A stretch of DNA of 64,000 bases from Blastococcus sp. HT6-4 (GTDB lineage Bacteria; Actinomycetota; Actinomycetes; Mycobacteriales; Geodermatophilaceae), in assembly GCF_039679125.1 (NCBI RefSeq), contig NZ_CP155551.1:2852001-2916000 (forward strand), in the 5' to 3' direction. A model generated the notes under the pieces. The model searched no databases. It was not told the DNA's origin and saw only the letters and a program-made list of their open reading frames with translations. Positions 1 to 7,780 of the stretch are shown here, piece by piece. Position numbers and translations under genes: made by a program. The number at the start of each line of letters is the position of its first letter. Position 1 is the stretch's first letter.

Positions 1-168
1 GGGCCCGCCGGCCACCAGCAGCCGCACGTCCCCCGGCACGAGGACCGGCGCCTCCCGCGCGCAGGCGACGTCGACGGGCAGCCGGGTCGCCAGCCCGTGG
101 GCGATCGCCATGGCGATCCGTCGGATCTCACCGGGCATCGACTCGAAGACGACCAGGGCTCGGGCCAT
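1..168 (-). CDS. Flavodoxin-like protein, N-terminal part only
   Basis: The first 56 codons are visible; the gene runs off the left edge. The protein starts MARALVVFESMPGEIRRIA, the beta-strand plus phosphate-binding-loop layout expected for a flavodoxin fold (hydrophobic strand, then a short S/M-P-G-E-I loop and a helix rich in A/I). The usual T/S-x-T-G/N-T motif is not conserved, so FMN binding is uncertain. It is divergent from the threonine ammonia-lyase gene, leaving about 130 bp for both promoters. The start is the first ATG after an upstream stretch with no coding signal. The flavodoxin-family assignment is inference from a short fragment. Confidence 0.55.
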   Translation of the reverse strand, partial: MARALVVFESMPGEIRRIAMAIAHGLATRLPVDVACAREAPVLVPGDVRLLVAGGP

Positions 169-300
169 GGGTCGCTCACCGCCTCGTTGCAGGAGTTCGG
201 GGCGACGACGGTAGAGCGGGAACGGCGCTCGTGGGGCGGATCACCTCGCGGTCGCCACCCTGCGTCCGCACCGGCACGGCGTGTCGTCGACGATGGGCGG

Positions 301-1581
301 GTGAGCCGCTCCGCCGATCCCGCCGCGCGCACCACCCAGGACGTCGCCGCCGAGGTGCGCGACGCCGCCCGCCGACTGGCGGGGGTGGCCGAGCGGACTC
401 CGCTGCAGCGCAACGCCCGGCTCTCGGGCATGACCGGCGCCGACGTGTGGCTCAAGCGCGAGGACCTGCAGGTCGGCCGCTCGTACAAGATCCGCGGCGC
501 GTACAACACCATCAGCCGGCTGGACGACGCCGCGCGGTCCGCCGGCGTCGTCGCCGCCAGCGCCGGCAACCACGGGCAGGGCGTGGCCTACGCCTGCCGG
601 GCCCTCCAGGTGCACGGGCAGGTGTTCGTCCCGGGGACGACGCCGCGGCAGAAGCGCGAGCGGATCGCCTCGCTCGGCGGCGACATGGTGCGGCTGGTGG
701 TCACCGGCGACTCCTACGACGAGGCGGCGGCCGCGGCCGCGGAGCACGCGCTCAGCACCGGGGCCACGCCGGTGCCGGCGTTCGACGCGCTGTCGACGGT
801 CACCGGCCAGGCGACGGTCGCCGTCGAGATCCTCGAGCAGCTGGGCACCGCGCCCGACGTCGTCGTCCTGCCGGTGGGCGGTGGCGGTCTGCTGGCCGGT
901 TGCGCCACGTGGCTGCGGATCGCCTCGCCCGGCACCCGGCTGGTGGGCGTCGAGCCCGCGGGCGCGGCGAGCATGGCCGCCGCCCTGGCGGCCGGGGAGC
1001 CGGTGGAGCTGCCCGAGATCGACACGTTCGTCGACGGCGCCGCCGTCCGCCGGGCCGGTGCGGTCACCTACCCGCTGGTGCGCGACTCCGGCGCCGAGCT
1101 GCTGACCGTGCCCGAGGGGCAGATCTGCACCGAGATGCTCGAGCTCTACCAGGCCGACGGGATCATCGCCGAGCCCGCGGGCGCGCTGTCGTCGGCCGCG
1201 CTGAGCGGCGGCACCGTCACCGTCGGACCCGGGCAGACGGTCGTCTGCCTCCTGTCCGGCGGCAACAACGACGTCAGCCGGTACGCCGAGGTGGTCGAGC
1301 GGTCGCTGGTGCACCGCGGGCTCAAGCACTACTTCCTGGTGGAGTTCCCGCAGGAACCCGGCGCGCTGCGCCGCTTCCTCGACGAGGTGCTCGGCCCCGA
1401 CGACGACATCGTGCTGTTCGAGTACGTGAAGCGGGACAACCGGGAGACCGGGGCGGCGCTGACCGGCATCGAGCTGGGCAGCGCCGACGGCCTGGCCGGC
1501 CTGCTGGAGCGGATCGAGGCCAGCCCGTTGCGCATCCAGCTCGTGGCGCCGGGGACGACGGCCTACCGCTTCCTCATCTAG
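301..1581 (+). CDS. ilvA: Threonine ammonia-lyase (threonine dehydratase)
   Basis: PLP enzyme converting threonine to 2-oxobutyrate and ammonia, the entry to isoleucine synthesis. From the GTG at 301 it is 426 aa, close to actinobacterial IlvA. The PLP lysine lies in SYKIRGAYNT (around residue 62), the phosphate-cradling glycine loop is PVGGGGLLAG (around 190) and the C-terminal cofactor loop is SGGNND (around 320). Residues about 335-426 form an ACT-like regulatory domain (HYFLVEFPQEPGALRRF), so isoleucine feedback is likely. The frame is open back to 97, but the added N-terminus is low-complexity and unlike the family, so the GTG at 301 is preferred. Its stop shares the palindrome CTAG with the convergent dehydrogenase gene. 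Confidence 0.93.
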   Translation: MSRSADPAARTTQDVAAEVRDAARRLAGVAERTPLQRNARLSGMTGADVWLKREDLQVGRSYKIRGAYNTISRLDDAARSAGVVAASAGNHGQGVAYACRALQVHGQVFVPGTTPRQKRERIASLGGDMVRLVVTGDSYDEAAAAAAEHALSTGATPVPAFDALSTVTGQATVAVEILEQLGTAPDVVVLPVGGGGLLAGCATWLRIASPGTRLVGVEPAGAASMAAALAAGEPVELPEIDTFVDGAAVRRAGAVTYPLVRDSGAELLTVPEGQICTEMLELYQADGIIAEPAGALSSAALSGGTVTVGPGQTVVCLLSGGNNDVSRYAEVVERSLVHRGLKHYFLVEFPQEPGALRRFLDEVLGPDDDIVLFEYVKRDNRETGAALTGIELGSADGLAGLLERIEASPLRIQLVAPGTTAYRFLI

Positions 1582-2528
1582 CCGATCACCCGGATCGGGC
1601 TGCCGGCGAGGAAGGCGGCGACGTCCTCGACCGCCTCGCGGTAGAACACCTCGTAGGTCCCGCGGGTCACGTAGCCCAGGTGGGGGGTGAGCACGGCGCG
1701 GCGCAGCTCCCGCAGCGGCGAGTCGCGCGGCAGCGGCTCGACGTCGTAGACGTCGAGTCCGGCGCCGGCGATGCGGCCGTCGCGCAGGACGTCGACCAGC
1801 GCGGCCTCGTCGACGATCGGGCCGCGGCTGGTGTTGACCAGGATCGCGGTGTTCTTCATCAGCGCGAGGTCCTCGGCGCCGATCAGGCCCCGGGTCCGCT
1901 TCGACAGCAGCAGGTGGACGGTGACGACGTCCGCGGTGGCGAAGAGCTCGTCCCGCTCCACCCGGCGGGCACCCACCTCAGCGGCGCGCTCGTCGGTGAG
2001 GTTCTGGCTCCAGGCGACGACGTCCATGCCGAAGGCGGCGCCGATCCGGGCCACCTGCGAGCCGAGCCGGCCGAGCCCGACGACGCCGAGGGTGGCGCCG
2101 GCGAGGTCGCCGCCGATCGTCTGCTGCCAGGCCCCGGCCCGCATGGCGGCGTCCTCCTGCGGGAGGTGCCGCAGGGCGGCCAGGATCAGCGCCCAGGTCA
2201 GCTCGACGGTGGCGGTGGCCGATGCCGCGGTGCCGCAGACGGTGATGCCGAGCTCGGTGGCGGCCGCGACGTCGATCGACTTGTTGCGCATGCCGGTCGT
2301 GACCAGCAGCCGCAACTCGGGCAGCCGTTCGAGGACGTCGCGGCCGAACCGGGTGCGCTCCCGCATGGCGACGACGACGTCGAAGGTGCGCAACCGCGCG
2401 ACGAGCTCGTCGGGGTCGCCGACCGCGTCGTGGAAGGCCACGACCTCCGCCGGCTCGGGCAGCTGCGACCAGTCGGCGAAGGCGGCGGCGACGGACTGGT
2501 AGTCGTCCAGGACGGCGATGCGGTGCAC
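1578..2528 (-). CDS. D-2-hydroxyacid dehydrogenase family protein
   Basis: 316-aa NAD-dependent D-isomer 2-hydroxyacid dehydrogenase. Visible are the Rossmann dinucleotide motif GVVGLGRLGSQ (around residue 147), the substrate arginine in NTSRGPIVDE (around 231), the glutamate region YDVEPL and the catalytic histidine in TPHLGYVT (around 285). The substrate cannot be read from sequence; serA-like function is unlikely because there is no regulatory domain. The GTG start lies six bases after TAGACC, a -10-like box, with no Shine-Dalgarno, suggesting a leaderless mRNA. The last four bases overlap ilvA on the other strand. Confidence 0.9.
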   Translation of the reverse strand: MHRIAVLDDYQSVAAAFADWSQLPEPAEVVAFHDAVGDPDELVARLRTFDVVVAMRERTRFGRDVLERLPELRLLVTTGMRNKSIDVAAATELGITVCGTAASATATVELTWALILAALRHLPQEDAAMRAGAWQQTIGGDLAGATLGVVGLGRLGSQVARIGAAFGMDVVAWSQNLTDERAAEVGARRVERDELFATADVVTVHLLLSKRTRGLIGAEDLALMKNTAILVNTSRGPIVDEAALVDVLRDGRIAGAGLDVYDVEPLPRDSPLRELRRAVLTPHLGYVTRGTYEVFYREAVEDVAAFLAGSPIRVIG

Positions 2529-2551
2529 GCCAGAGGTCTACCGGACGCGGA

Positions 2552-2779
2552 TCAGCCCTGCGGCCCGGTGGCGTCGGACATGCCGGCCGGCTCGTCGCCG
2601 TCGCCGTCGGGCACCCGGGTGACGTCGTCGGACATGACGCCGCCCTGCGCCGCGCGCGGCGACTGCTCCGGGGCCGCCCCGACCTGGTCCTTCTCCGGGA
2701 CCTCGCCGGGCAGCCCGTCCTCGTTCGAGGCATCGCTCACGCCGCCGTAGGGGCGGCCCGTCATCGAGCCTTCGGTCAT
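2552..2779 (-). CDS. Small acidic protein of unknown function
   Basis: 75 aa, hydrophilic and acidic, rich in D, E, G, P and S, with no membrane segment and no recognised motif. It is likely intrinsically disordered. It lies just downstream of the 49-aa basic protein gene on the same strand, with a 31-base gap, so they may share a transcript. Composition resembles short disordered actinobacterial proteins, but no family is recognised. Confidence 0.5.
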   Translation of the reverse strand: MTEGSMTGRPYGGVSDASNEDGLPGEVPEKDQVGAAPEQSPRAAQGGVMSDDVTRVPDGDGDEPAGMSDATGPQG

Positions 2780-2810
2780 CGCTGTGCTCCTCTCCGGTAG
2801 CCGGGTGCGG

Positions 2811-2960
2811 TCAGGTGCGCTTGGTGCCGCCGGTGCTCTTGCCCTTGCCCGTGAACTTGGAGAGGGCGCCCTTGATCTTCTGCTGGTTCTGCGGCTTCTT
2901 GGCCTCGTTCATGACCTTCTTGGCCGCGGCACCCTTGGTCAGCTTGCTCATGATTCCCAT
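2811..2960 (-). CDS. Tiny basic protein (49 aa), paralog of the gene at 3798-3962
   Basis: 49 aa, beginning MGIMSKLTKG and ending in a K/G/T-rich tail. The core EAKKPQNQQKIK matches EAKKPQNQAKIK in the 54-aa protein encoded 840 bp away on the same strand. The two share start context, length and a glycine/lysine-rich C-terminus, so they are paralogs. The short amphipathic N-terminus plus basic tail could bind membrane or nucleic acid, which is inference. No good Shine-Dalgarno precedes this ATG; the start is chosen because the paralog starts at the equivalent codon behind a strong one. Confidence 0.65.
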   Translation of the reverse strand: MGIMSKLTKGAAAKKVMNEAKKPQNQQKIKGALSKFTGKGKSTGGTKRT

Positions 2961-3020
2961 GGAGGATGGGTGCCCGATCCGCGCCCGCCCATGCGTGGGG
3001 GGCCCGACTATCAGACCCGC

Positions 3021-3686
3021 TCACGCCCGGGCGGCGGTGTCGTCCTCGGCGTCGTCGTCGGTGTCGTCGTCGGCGTCGTCCTCGGCGTCCGGGCCGGCGC
3101 CCTCGTCCCGGGCGAGCAGGTAGGTGGCGACGCCGAGGACGAGCCCGGCGATCCCGGAGAGCACGACGATGACCGGCGTGCTGATCTCGCCGAGCACGTC
3201 GGTCAGCAGGTCGCGGGAGCGGGAGGTCGGGTCGGCCAGGACGACGCCGACGAACACGGCCACGAGGATCCCGGCGCCCGCCGCGGCGACGTGGGCCAGC
3301 CGGCCGGTGAAGCCCAGGCGGTGACTCACGCTGCGCGCCGCCTTGACGATGCGGCCGGCGCGCAGGATCCGCAGGGCGCCGACGGTGCGCACCAGCCGGA
3401 GGACCTGGACGGGGCCCAGCGCGAACACGACGGCGATCACCACCGCGACGGTCAGCGCGATGAGGCCGAGGTGCCCGCGGACCCAGGCCCGCCGGTTCTC
3501 GGCGACGACGAAGAGGATGACCGTCTCGGCCACGAGGACCACGCCGCTGACGATGTCGATGACGTATCCGGCCGTGCCGAGCGTCCCCTCGGCCACGGTG
3601 AGGAACATGGCCGGGATCGAGGCCAGGGCGGCCACGAGGACGGGCAGCGCGAGCCGCTCCTGCCAGCGCTCCTCCCGCGTCTTCAC
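3021..3686 (-). CDS. Voltage-sensor-like ion-transport family membrane protein
   Basis: 221 aa. Four N-terminal membrane segments are followed by an S4-like helix, VLRLVRTVGALRILRAGR, in which arginines recur every three or so residues as in voltage sensors. Two further hydrophobic stretches follow (LVAVFVGVVLADP and STPVIVVLSGIAGLVLGVATYL), but the loop between them has no selectivity-filter motif. The C-terminus is a run of D/E. The start is taken as the GTG at 3686, seven bases after TAGCGT, rather than an upstream GTG at 3695 that overlaps this box. It lies between the two tiny paralogous basic proteins, whose positive charge contrasts with its acidic tail. The ion, if any, is unknown. 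Confidence 0.75.
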   Translation of the reverse strand: MKTREERWQERLALPVLVAALASIPAMFLTVAEGTLGTAGYVIDIVSGVVLVAETVILFVVAENRRAWVRGHLGLIALTVAVVIAVVFALGPVQVLRLVRTVGALRILRAGRIVKAARSVSHRLGFTGRLAHVAAAGAGILVAVFVGVVLADPTSRSRDLLTDVLGEISTPVIVVLSGIAGLVLGVATYLLARDEGAGPDAEDDADDDTDDDAEDDTAARA

Positions 3687-3727
3687 CGACTGCACGCTAG
3701 CTGGCCACCTCCGGCCCCCGGGACGAC

Positions 3728-3779
3728 CGCACGACGGCGCCCCCTCGCCCGGGAACCGGGGAGGGGGCGCTGTCGTGCG
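3728..3779 (-). terminator. Strong hairpin terminator
   Basis: A stem of about 19 bp pairs 3728-3746 with 3761-3779; arms contain GCGCCCCCTC and GAGGGGGCGC, with a single G-T wobble and a 14-nt loop. It lies just after the 54-aa gene and before the voltage-sensor gene, so it probably separates these two minus-strand units. Confidence 0.7.
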
Positions 3780-3797
3780 TACGGCTGGTCGCCTGGG

Positions 3798-3962
3798 TCA
3801 GCGGACCGCGCCGCGACCCTTGCCGGCGCCGCCGCCACCGCTGTTCTTGTTCTGGAAGTCCGAGATGAACTTCTTGATCTTCGCCTGGTTCTGCGGCTTC
3901 TTGGCCTCCTGGAACACCTTCGCCGCCACACCGGACGCGATGAGCTTCCGCATCATTCCCAT
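3798..3962 (-). CDS. Tiny basic protein (54 aa), paralog of the gene at 2811-2960
   Basis: 54 aa from the ATG at 3962, which has a GAGGAGG Shine-Dalgarno 6-7 bases upstream; the open frame extends 16 codons further, but those are not like the paralog. It starts MGMMRKLIASGVAAKVFQEA, continues with KKPQNQAKIKKFISDF and ends in a G/K/R-rich tail. The shared KKPQNQxKIK core marks a small family represented twice within 1.2 kb. A function cannot be assigned; small size, amphipathic helix and basic tail fit a peripheral membrane or nucleic-acid-associated peptide. Confidence 0.75.
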   Translation of the reverse strand: MGMMRKLIASGVAAKVFQEAKKPQNQAKIKKFISDFQNKNSGGGGAGKGRGAVR

Positions 3963-4071
3963 GTCTGCCTCCTCGTCGTCGCGCCGGCTCGGGGCCGGCC
4001 GGCTGATCATGCTCTTCCGTGCCCCGGCTCGGGCCCCGCCAACCGCAGGGTCGCGAGTCTCACCCGCTCGG

Positions 4072-7000
4072 TCACCAGGTGTCGACGTGCGGGCGCACCC
4101 GGCCGGGCGGCCGCGGCGTCGCCGCCACCTCCCGGGTGAGGGTGGTGATCCAGCGCCGGGTGTCGGCCGGGTCGATCACGTCGTCGATCTCCCAGTGGGC
4201 GGCGACGTTGAGGCCGCGCCCCCTCTCGTAGGCCGCGGCGACGGCGGCGTCGTACGCGGCGGCGCGCTCGGCGTCGTCCTCGATGGCCGCGAGCTCCCGG
4301 CGCATGCCCAGCCGCACGGCCCCTTCCAGGCCCATGGGGCCGAACTCGCTGGTCGGCCAGCCGACGGCGAACCGCGGCACCTTCATGCTGCCGCCGGCCA
4401 TCGCCTGCGCGCCCAGGCCGTAGGCCTTGCGGACGACGACGGTGCCGATGGGCACCGACAGGTTCGCGCCGATGACGAACAGCCGGGAGAAGTGCCGGAC
4501 GGTCGCGGTCCGCTCCGACTCGGGGCCGACCATGAAGCCCGGGGTGTCGCAGAGGAACACGACCGGCAGGCCGTGGGCGTCGCAGAGCTGGAGGAAGCGG
4601 GCGGCCTTGTCGGCGGCGTCGGCGTCGATCGCCCCGCCGAGGTGGGTGGGCACGTTGGCGACGACGCCGACCGGCGCCCCCTCGACCCGGGCGAGCGCGG
4701 TGATCGTCCCGTGCCCCCAGCCGTCGCGGAGCTCGAGCACCGACCCCTCGTCGGCCAGCGCGTGCAGCACGGCGCGCATGTCGTAGGCCCGCTTGCGGTT
4801 CTCGGGCACCAGGTGCCGGAGCACCCGCTGGTCGGGGGCGGTCCAGTCGGCCACCGGGCCCTGGAAGTAGGAGAGGTACTGCCGGGCCGCGGCGACGGCG
4901 GCGGCGTCGTCGGCGACCCGGACGTCCACGACGCCGTTGGCGTGCTGGACGTCGATCGGGCCGATGTCGTCGGGGTCGACGACGCCGAGCCCGCCGCCCT
5001 CGATCATCGCCGGGCCGCCCATGCCGATGGTGGCGTCCTCGGTGGCGATGACGACGTCGCAGGTGCCCAGCAGCGCGGCGTTGCCGGCGAAGCAGCGGCC
5101 GCTGGCGATGCCGACGGTCGGCACCAGGCCCGAGAGCTTGCCGAAGAGGGTGAAGGCCATCGTGTCGAGCGCGGAGATGTGTCCCGAGTCGACGTCGCCG
5201 GGCCGGCCTCCCCCGCCCTCGGCGAAGAGGACGACCGGCAGCCGGCGCTGCTCGGCCAGCTCGAACAGCCGGTCCTTCTTCAGGTGGCCGCGCATGCCCT
5301 GGGTGCCGGCGAGCACGGTGTAGTCGTAGGAGACGACGACCGCCGCGCTGCGGTCGCGCCCGACGAGGGCGCCGTTGACGTCGGCCAGCCCGCCGACGAC
5401 GCCGTCGGCCGGGGTGCGCTCCTGGAGCTCCTCCCGGCTGCGGCGGCGCTCCTGCGCGGCGAAGACCAGCGGTCCGTACTCGAGGAAGCTGCCCTCGTCG
5501 ACGAGGTCGGCGAGGTTCTCCCGCGCGGTGCGCCGCCCCTGGGCGTGCCGCCTGGCGACGGCCTCGGTGCGGTGCTCGTCGAGGCCGATCTCGTGCCGGC
5601 GGCGGACCTCGGCGAGATCGGGGCGGTCGGCGTCGAGGTCGAGCGCCTCACCGGCGCGCTGCTCGCCGGGCGCGGAGTGCTCGACGTCGGCGAGCAGCTG
5701 ACCCCGGCGGACGGTCTCGCCCACTCGCACCGCGACGCGGAGCACCGTGCCGCCGGCAGGGAGCGCGACGACGTGCTCCATCTTCATCGCCTCCAGGACG
5801 ACGACCGCACCCCCGGGCCCGACCGTCGTGCCGGGCCCCGCCTCGACGGCGACGACGGTGCCGGGGACCGGGGCGCGCAGCCCCTCCTGCTCCGCGTCCT
5901 CCTGGGGAGCCGGGGTCAGCTCGGCGAGGTGGTCGTCGACGAACGTGGTGGTCGCGCCGGCGACGTCCGGATGGGCCAGCAGGGCCCGGAGGAAGGCGGT
6001 GTTCGTGGCGACGCCCCGGATGTCGACCTCGGCGAGCGCACGGTCGAGCCGGCGCAGCGCGTCGGGCAGCCCGCCCTGCCGCTCGGCGACCACCACCTTG
6101 GCCAGCAGCGGGTCGTAGCGGGGGCTCTGCTCGGTGCCGGCCCGCGCCGCGGTGTCGACGCGGACGCCCGGGCCGCCGGGCAGGACGAGGGAGGTGATCA
6201 CGCCGGACGACGGGACGACCGCGCCGTCGGCGGTGAGCGTCTCCGCGCTGATGCGGGCCTGCACGGCCCAGCCGGACGGCCGGGGCGGGCCGCCGGCGAG
6301 GCCCAGCTCGCCGAGGGTGGCCCCGGCGGCGACCCGCAGCTGGAGCCGCACCAGGTCCAGCCCGGAGGTCTCCTCGGTGACGGTGTGCTCCACCTGCAGG
6401 CGCGGATTGCACTCGAGGAAGGTGAACCGTTCCGGATGATCGGCGGGCACGAGGAACTCGACCGTCGCCAGGCCGCGGAGCCCGACGTGCCGGGCGAACG
6501 CGGCCGCGGCGTCGTGCAGCTTCCCGCGCACCCGCTCCGGGAGGTCCGGGGCCGGGGCGATCTCGACGACCTTCTGCCGGGTGCGCTGCAGCGAGCAGTC
6601 GCGGTCGCCGAGCACGACGACCTCCTCGCGGTCGTCGCCGAGCACCTGCACCTCGACGTGCCGGGCCCGTTCGACGAGCTCCTCGGCCAGCAGGGCGTCG
6701 GTACCGAAGGCGACGCGGGCCTCGTCGGACACCTGCGCGACGGCCGCCGCGACGTCGTCCCCACGGCGGAGGATGCGGGTGGCCCGCCCTCCCCCGCCGT
6801 GCCGGGCCTTGAGCATGACCGCGCCGGTGGCGCCGAGGAGGTCGGCGACGGCGCCCGGGTCGGGGTCCTCCCCGGTGCCGCCGGGGACCGGGACACCGGC
6901 GGCCCGCGCCGCGTCCCGGGCGAGGACCTTGTCGCCGGCGATCTCGAGGACGGCCGCGCCGGGGCCCACCACGGTGACCGGGCCGCCGGCGTCGGCGCAG

Positions 7001-7275
7001 GCGCGCGGCAGCGCCGGGCTCTCGGAGAGGAAGCCGTAGCCCGGGTGGATCAGGTCGCAGCCGTTGTCGAGCGCGGCGCGCACGATCGCGGCGGCGTCGA
7101 GGTAGGCGGCCGGGCCGCTGCCGGGGAGCACGACGGTCTCGTCCGCGGCGGCGAGGTGCGAGGCTTCGGGTTCGTCGGCGGCGGTGACGGCGACCGACGT
7201 CATCCCCTCGGCAGCCGCGGCGCGGGCGATGCGGACGGCGATCTCGCCGCGGTTGGCGATCAGCAGGCGGGCCAC
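4072..7275 (-). CDS. Single-chain acyl-CoA carboxylase (biotin carboxylase, BCCP, carboxyltransferase)
   Basis: 1067 aa joining all catalytic parts of an acetyl/propionyl-CoA-type carboxylase. Residues 1-445 are the ATP-grasp biotin carboxylase (LLIANRGEIAVRIARA, MLKARHGGGGRA, VEHTVTEETSGLDLV). Residues about 460-540 are the biotinyl domain with the target lysine in EAMKMEH (around 498). Residues 570-1067 are the carboxyltransferase, with both crotonase-like halves (FAGNAALLGTCDVVIAT, GGPAMIEGGGLGVVD). Databases name this architecture fused acetyl/propionyl-CoA carboxylase alpha / methylmalonyl-CoA decarboxylase alpha; the acyl-CoA used cannot be told from sequence. The GTG start lies six bases after GAGCAT with no Shine-Dalgarno. 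A decayed copy of its first 180 codons lies at 35640-36200. Confidence 0.92.
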   Translation of the reverse strand: MARLLIANRGEIAVRIARAAAAEGMTSVAVTAADEPEASHLAAADETVVLPGSGPAAYLDAAAIVRAALDNGCDLIHPGYGFLSESPALPRACADAGGPVTVVGPGAAVLEIAGDKVLARDAARAAGVPVPGGTGEDPDPGAVADLLGATGAVMLKARHGGGGRATRILRRGDDVAAAVAQVSDEARVAFGTDALLAEELVERARHVEVQVLGDDREEVVVLGDRDCSLQRTRQKVVEIAPAPDLPERVRGKLHDAAAAFARHVGLRGLATVEFLVPADHPERFTFLECNPRLQVEHTVTEETSGLDLVRLQLRVAAGATLGELGLAGGPPRPSGWAVQARISAETLTADGAVVPSSGVITSLVLPGGPGVRVDTAARAGTEQSPRYDPLLAKVVVAERQGGLPDALRRLDRALAEVDIRGVATNTAFLRALLAHPDVAGATTTFVDDHLAELTPAPQEDAEQEGLRAPVPGTVVAVEAGPGTTVGPGGAVVVLEAMKMEHVVALPAGGTVLRVAVRVGETVRRGQLLADVEHSAPGEQRAGEALDLDADRPDLAEVRRRHEIGLDEHRTEAVARRHAQGRRTARENLADLVDEGSFLEYGPLVFAAQERRRSREELQERTPADGVVGGLADVNGALVGRDRSAAVVVSYDYTVLAGTQGMRGHLKKDRLFELAEQRRLPVVLFAEGGGGRPGDVDSGHISALDTMAFTLFGKLSGLVPTVGIASGRCFAGNAALLGTCDVVIATEDATIGMGGPAMIEGGGLGVVDPDDIGPIDVQHANGVVDVRVADDAAAVAAARQYLSYFQGPVADWTAPDQRVLRHLVPENRKRAYDMRAVLHALADEGSVLELRDGWGHGTITALARVEGAPVGVVANVPTHLGGAIDADAADKAARFLQLCDAHGLPVVFLCDTPGFMVGPESERTATVRHFSRLFVIGANLSVPIGTVVVRKAYGLGAQAMAGGSMKVPRFAVGWPTSEFGPMGLEGAVRLGMRRELAAIEDDAERAAAYDAAVAAAYERGRGLNVAAHWEIDDVIDPADTRRWITTLTREVAATPRPPGRVRPHVDTW

Positions 7276-7522
7276 CCGGCGATGCTCGCACGACCCGCCG
7301 GGCGGCTGTGGGGCCGGTCACTGCCGTGTACCGGCCCCAGCGGAGATGATCGTGGACAGTCAGTGAATCCACGCCGCGAAAGGCAAGTAAGTGGCCGACC
7401 ACGCTCCGTGGCTGCGGACCGGTGAGGGCCGGAACCGCCACCGGGATCGACGGAGGTCGGCCCGCGAGTCGCGTTCCGGACCGGTCGCATCAACCGCCCG
7501 CCGGGGCCCCGATATGCCCGTC

Positions 7523-7560
7523 GTGACCGTTTTGTGACCCGTCCGTGATCCACCTACCGT
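7523..7560 (+). promoter_or_regulatory. Promoter with three helically phased GTGAYC repeats
   Basis: GTGACC, GTGACC and GTGATC start at 7523, 7534 and 7545, exactly 11 bp apart. The middle repeat overlaps a -35-like TTGTGA (7532-7537), followed by a 17-bp spacer and TACCGT (7555-7560) as -10. Direct GTGAC-n6-GTGAC-type repeats resemble the MtrA sites known upstream of wall-hydrolase genes in actinobacteria; that identity is inference. The rest of 7276-7522 holds no gene I can support. Confidence 0.55.
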
Positions 7561-7611
7561 TCCTCGCGGTCCGCCCGGGGCCCCCTCGTCACCACCACCG
7601 GTGACACCCGT

Positions 7612-7757
7612 GCGGGCACCGCCGAACCGCGCAGCGGCACGTCGCCGCGCGGGCCGGGGACCCACCGCAGCACCGGGGTGAAGCGCGACCGGCAGTGCCG
7701 GAGCGCCGGGCGAGTTCCCCGCCCGAACCCGTCAGCTAACTCGGTAGGCGGTTGCTG
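7612..7757 (+). ncRNA. c-di-AMP riboswitch (ydaO/yuaA type)
   Basis: The 5' leader of the NlpC/P60 gene carries conserved blocks of the ydaO-yuaA riboswitch: CCGGGGACCCACCG with GGGGTGAAG (7653-7683), GAGTTCCCCGCCCGAACC (7712-7729) and GTCAGCTAACTCGGTAGGC (7731-7749). Closing arms GCACCGCC (around 7616-7623) and GGCGGTTGC (around 7747-7755) can pair as P1. This class senses cyclic di-AMP and in actinobacteria commonly controls wall hydrolase and rpf genes. Identification is from memory of conserved motifs, without a covariance search. No separate terminator was seen. Confidence 0.85.
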
Positions 7758-7780
7758 GAGAACAGGAGAAACCGTCGTCC

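Noticed and set aside
3343..7425. A 1360-codon open frame antisense to the fused carboxylase
   Set aside because: It mirrors the third-position GC bias of the real gene, is full of low-complexity G/A/R/D repeats and has no family resemblance; the other strand encodes a complete carboxylase.
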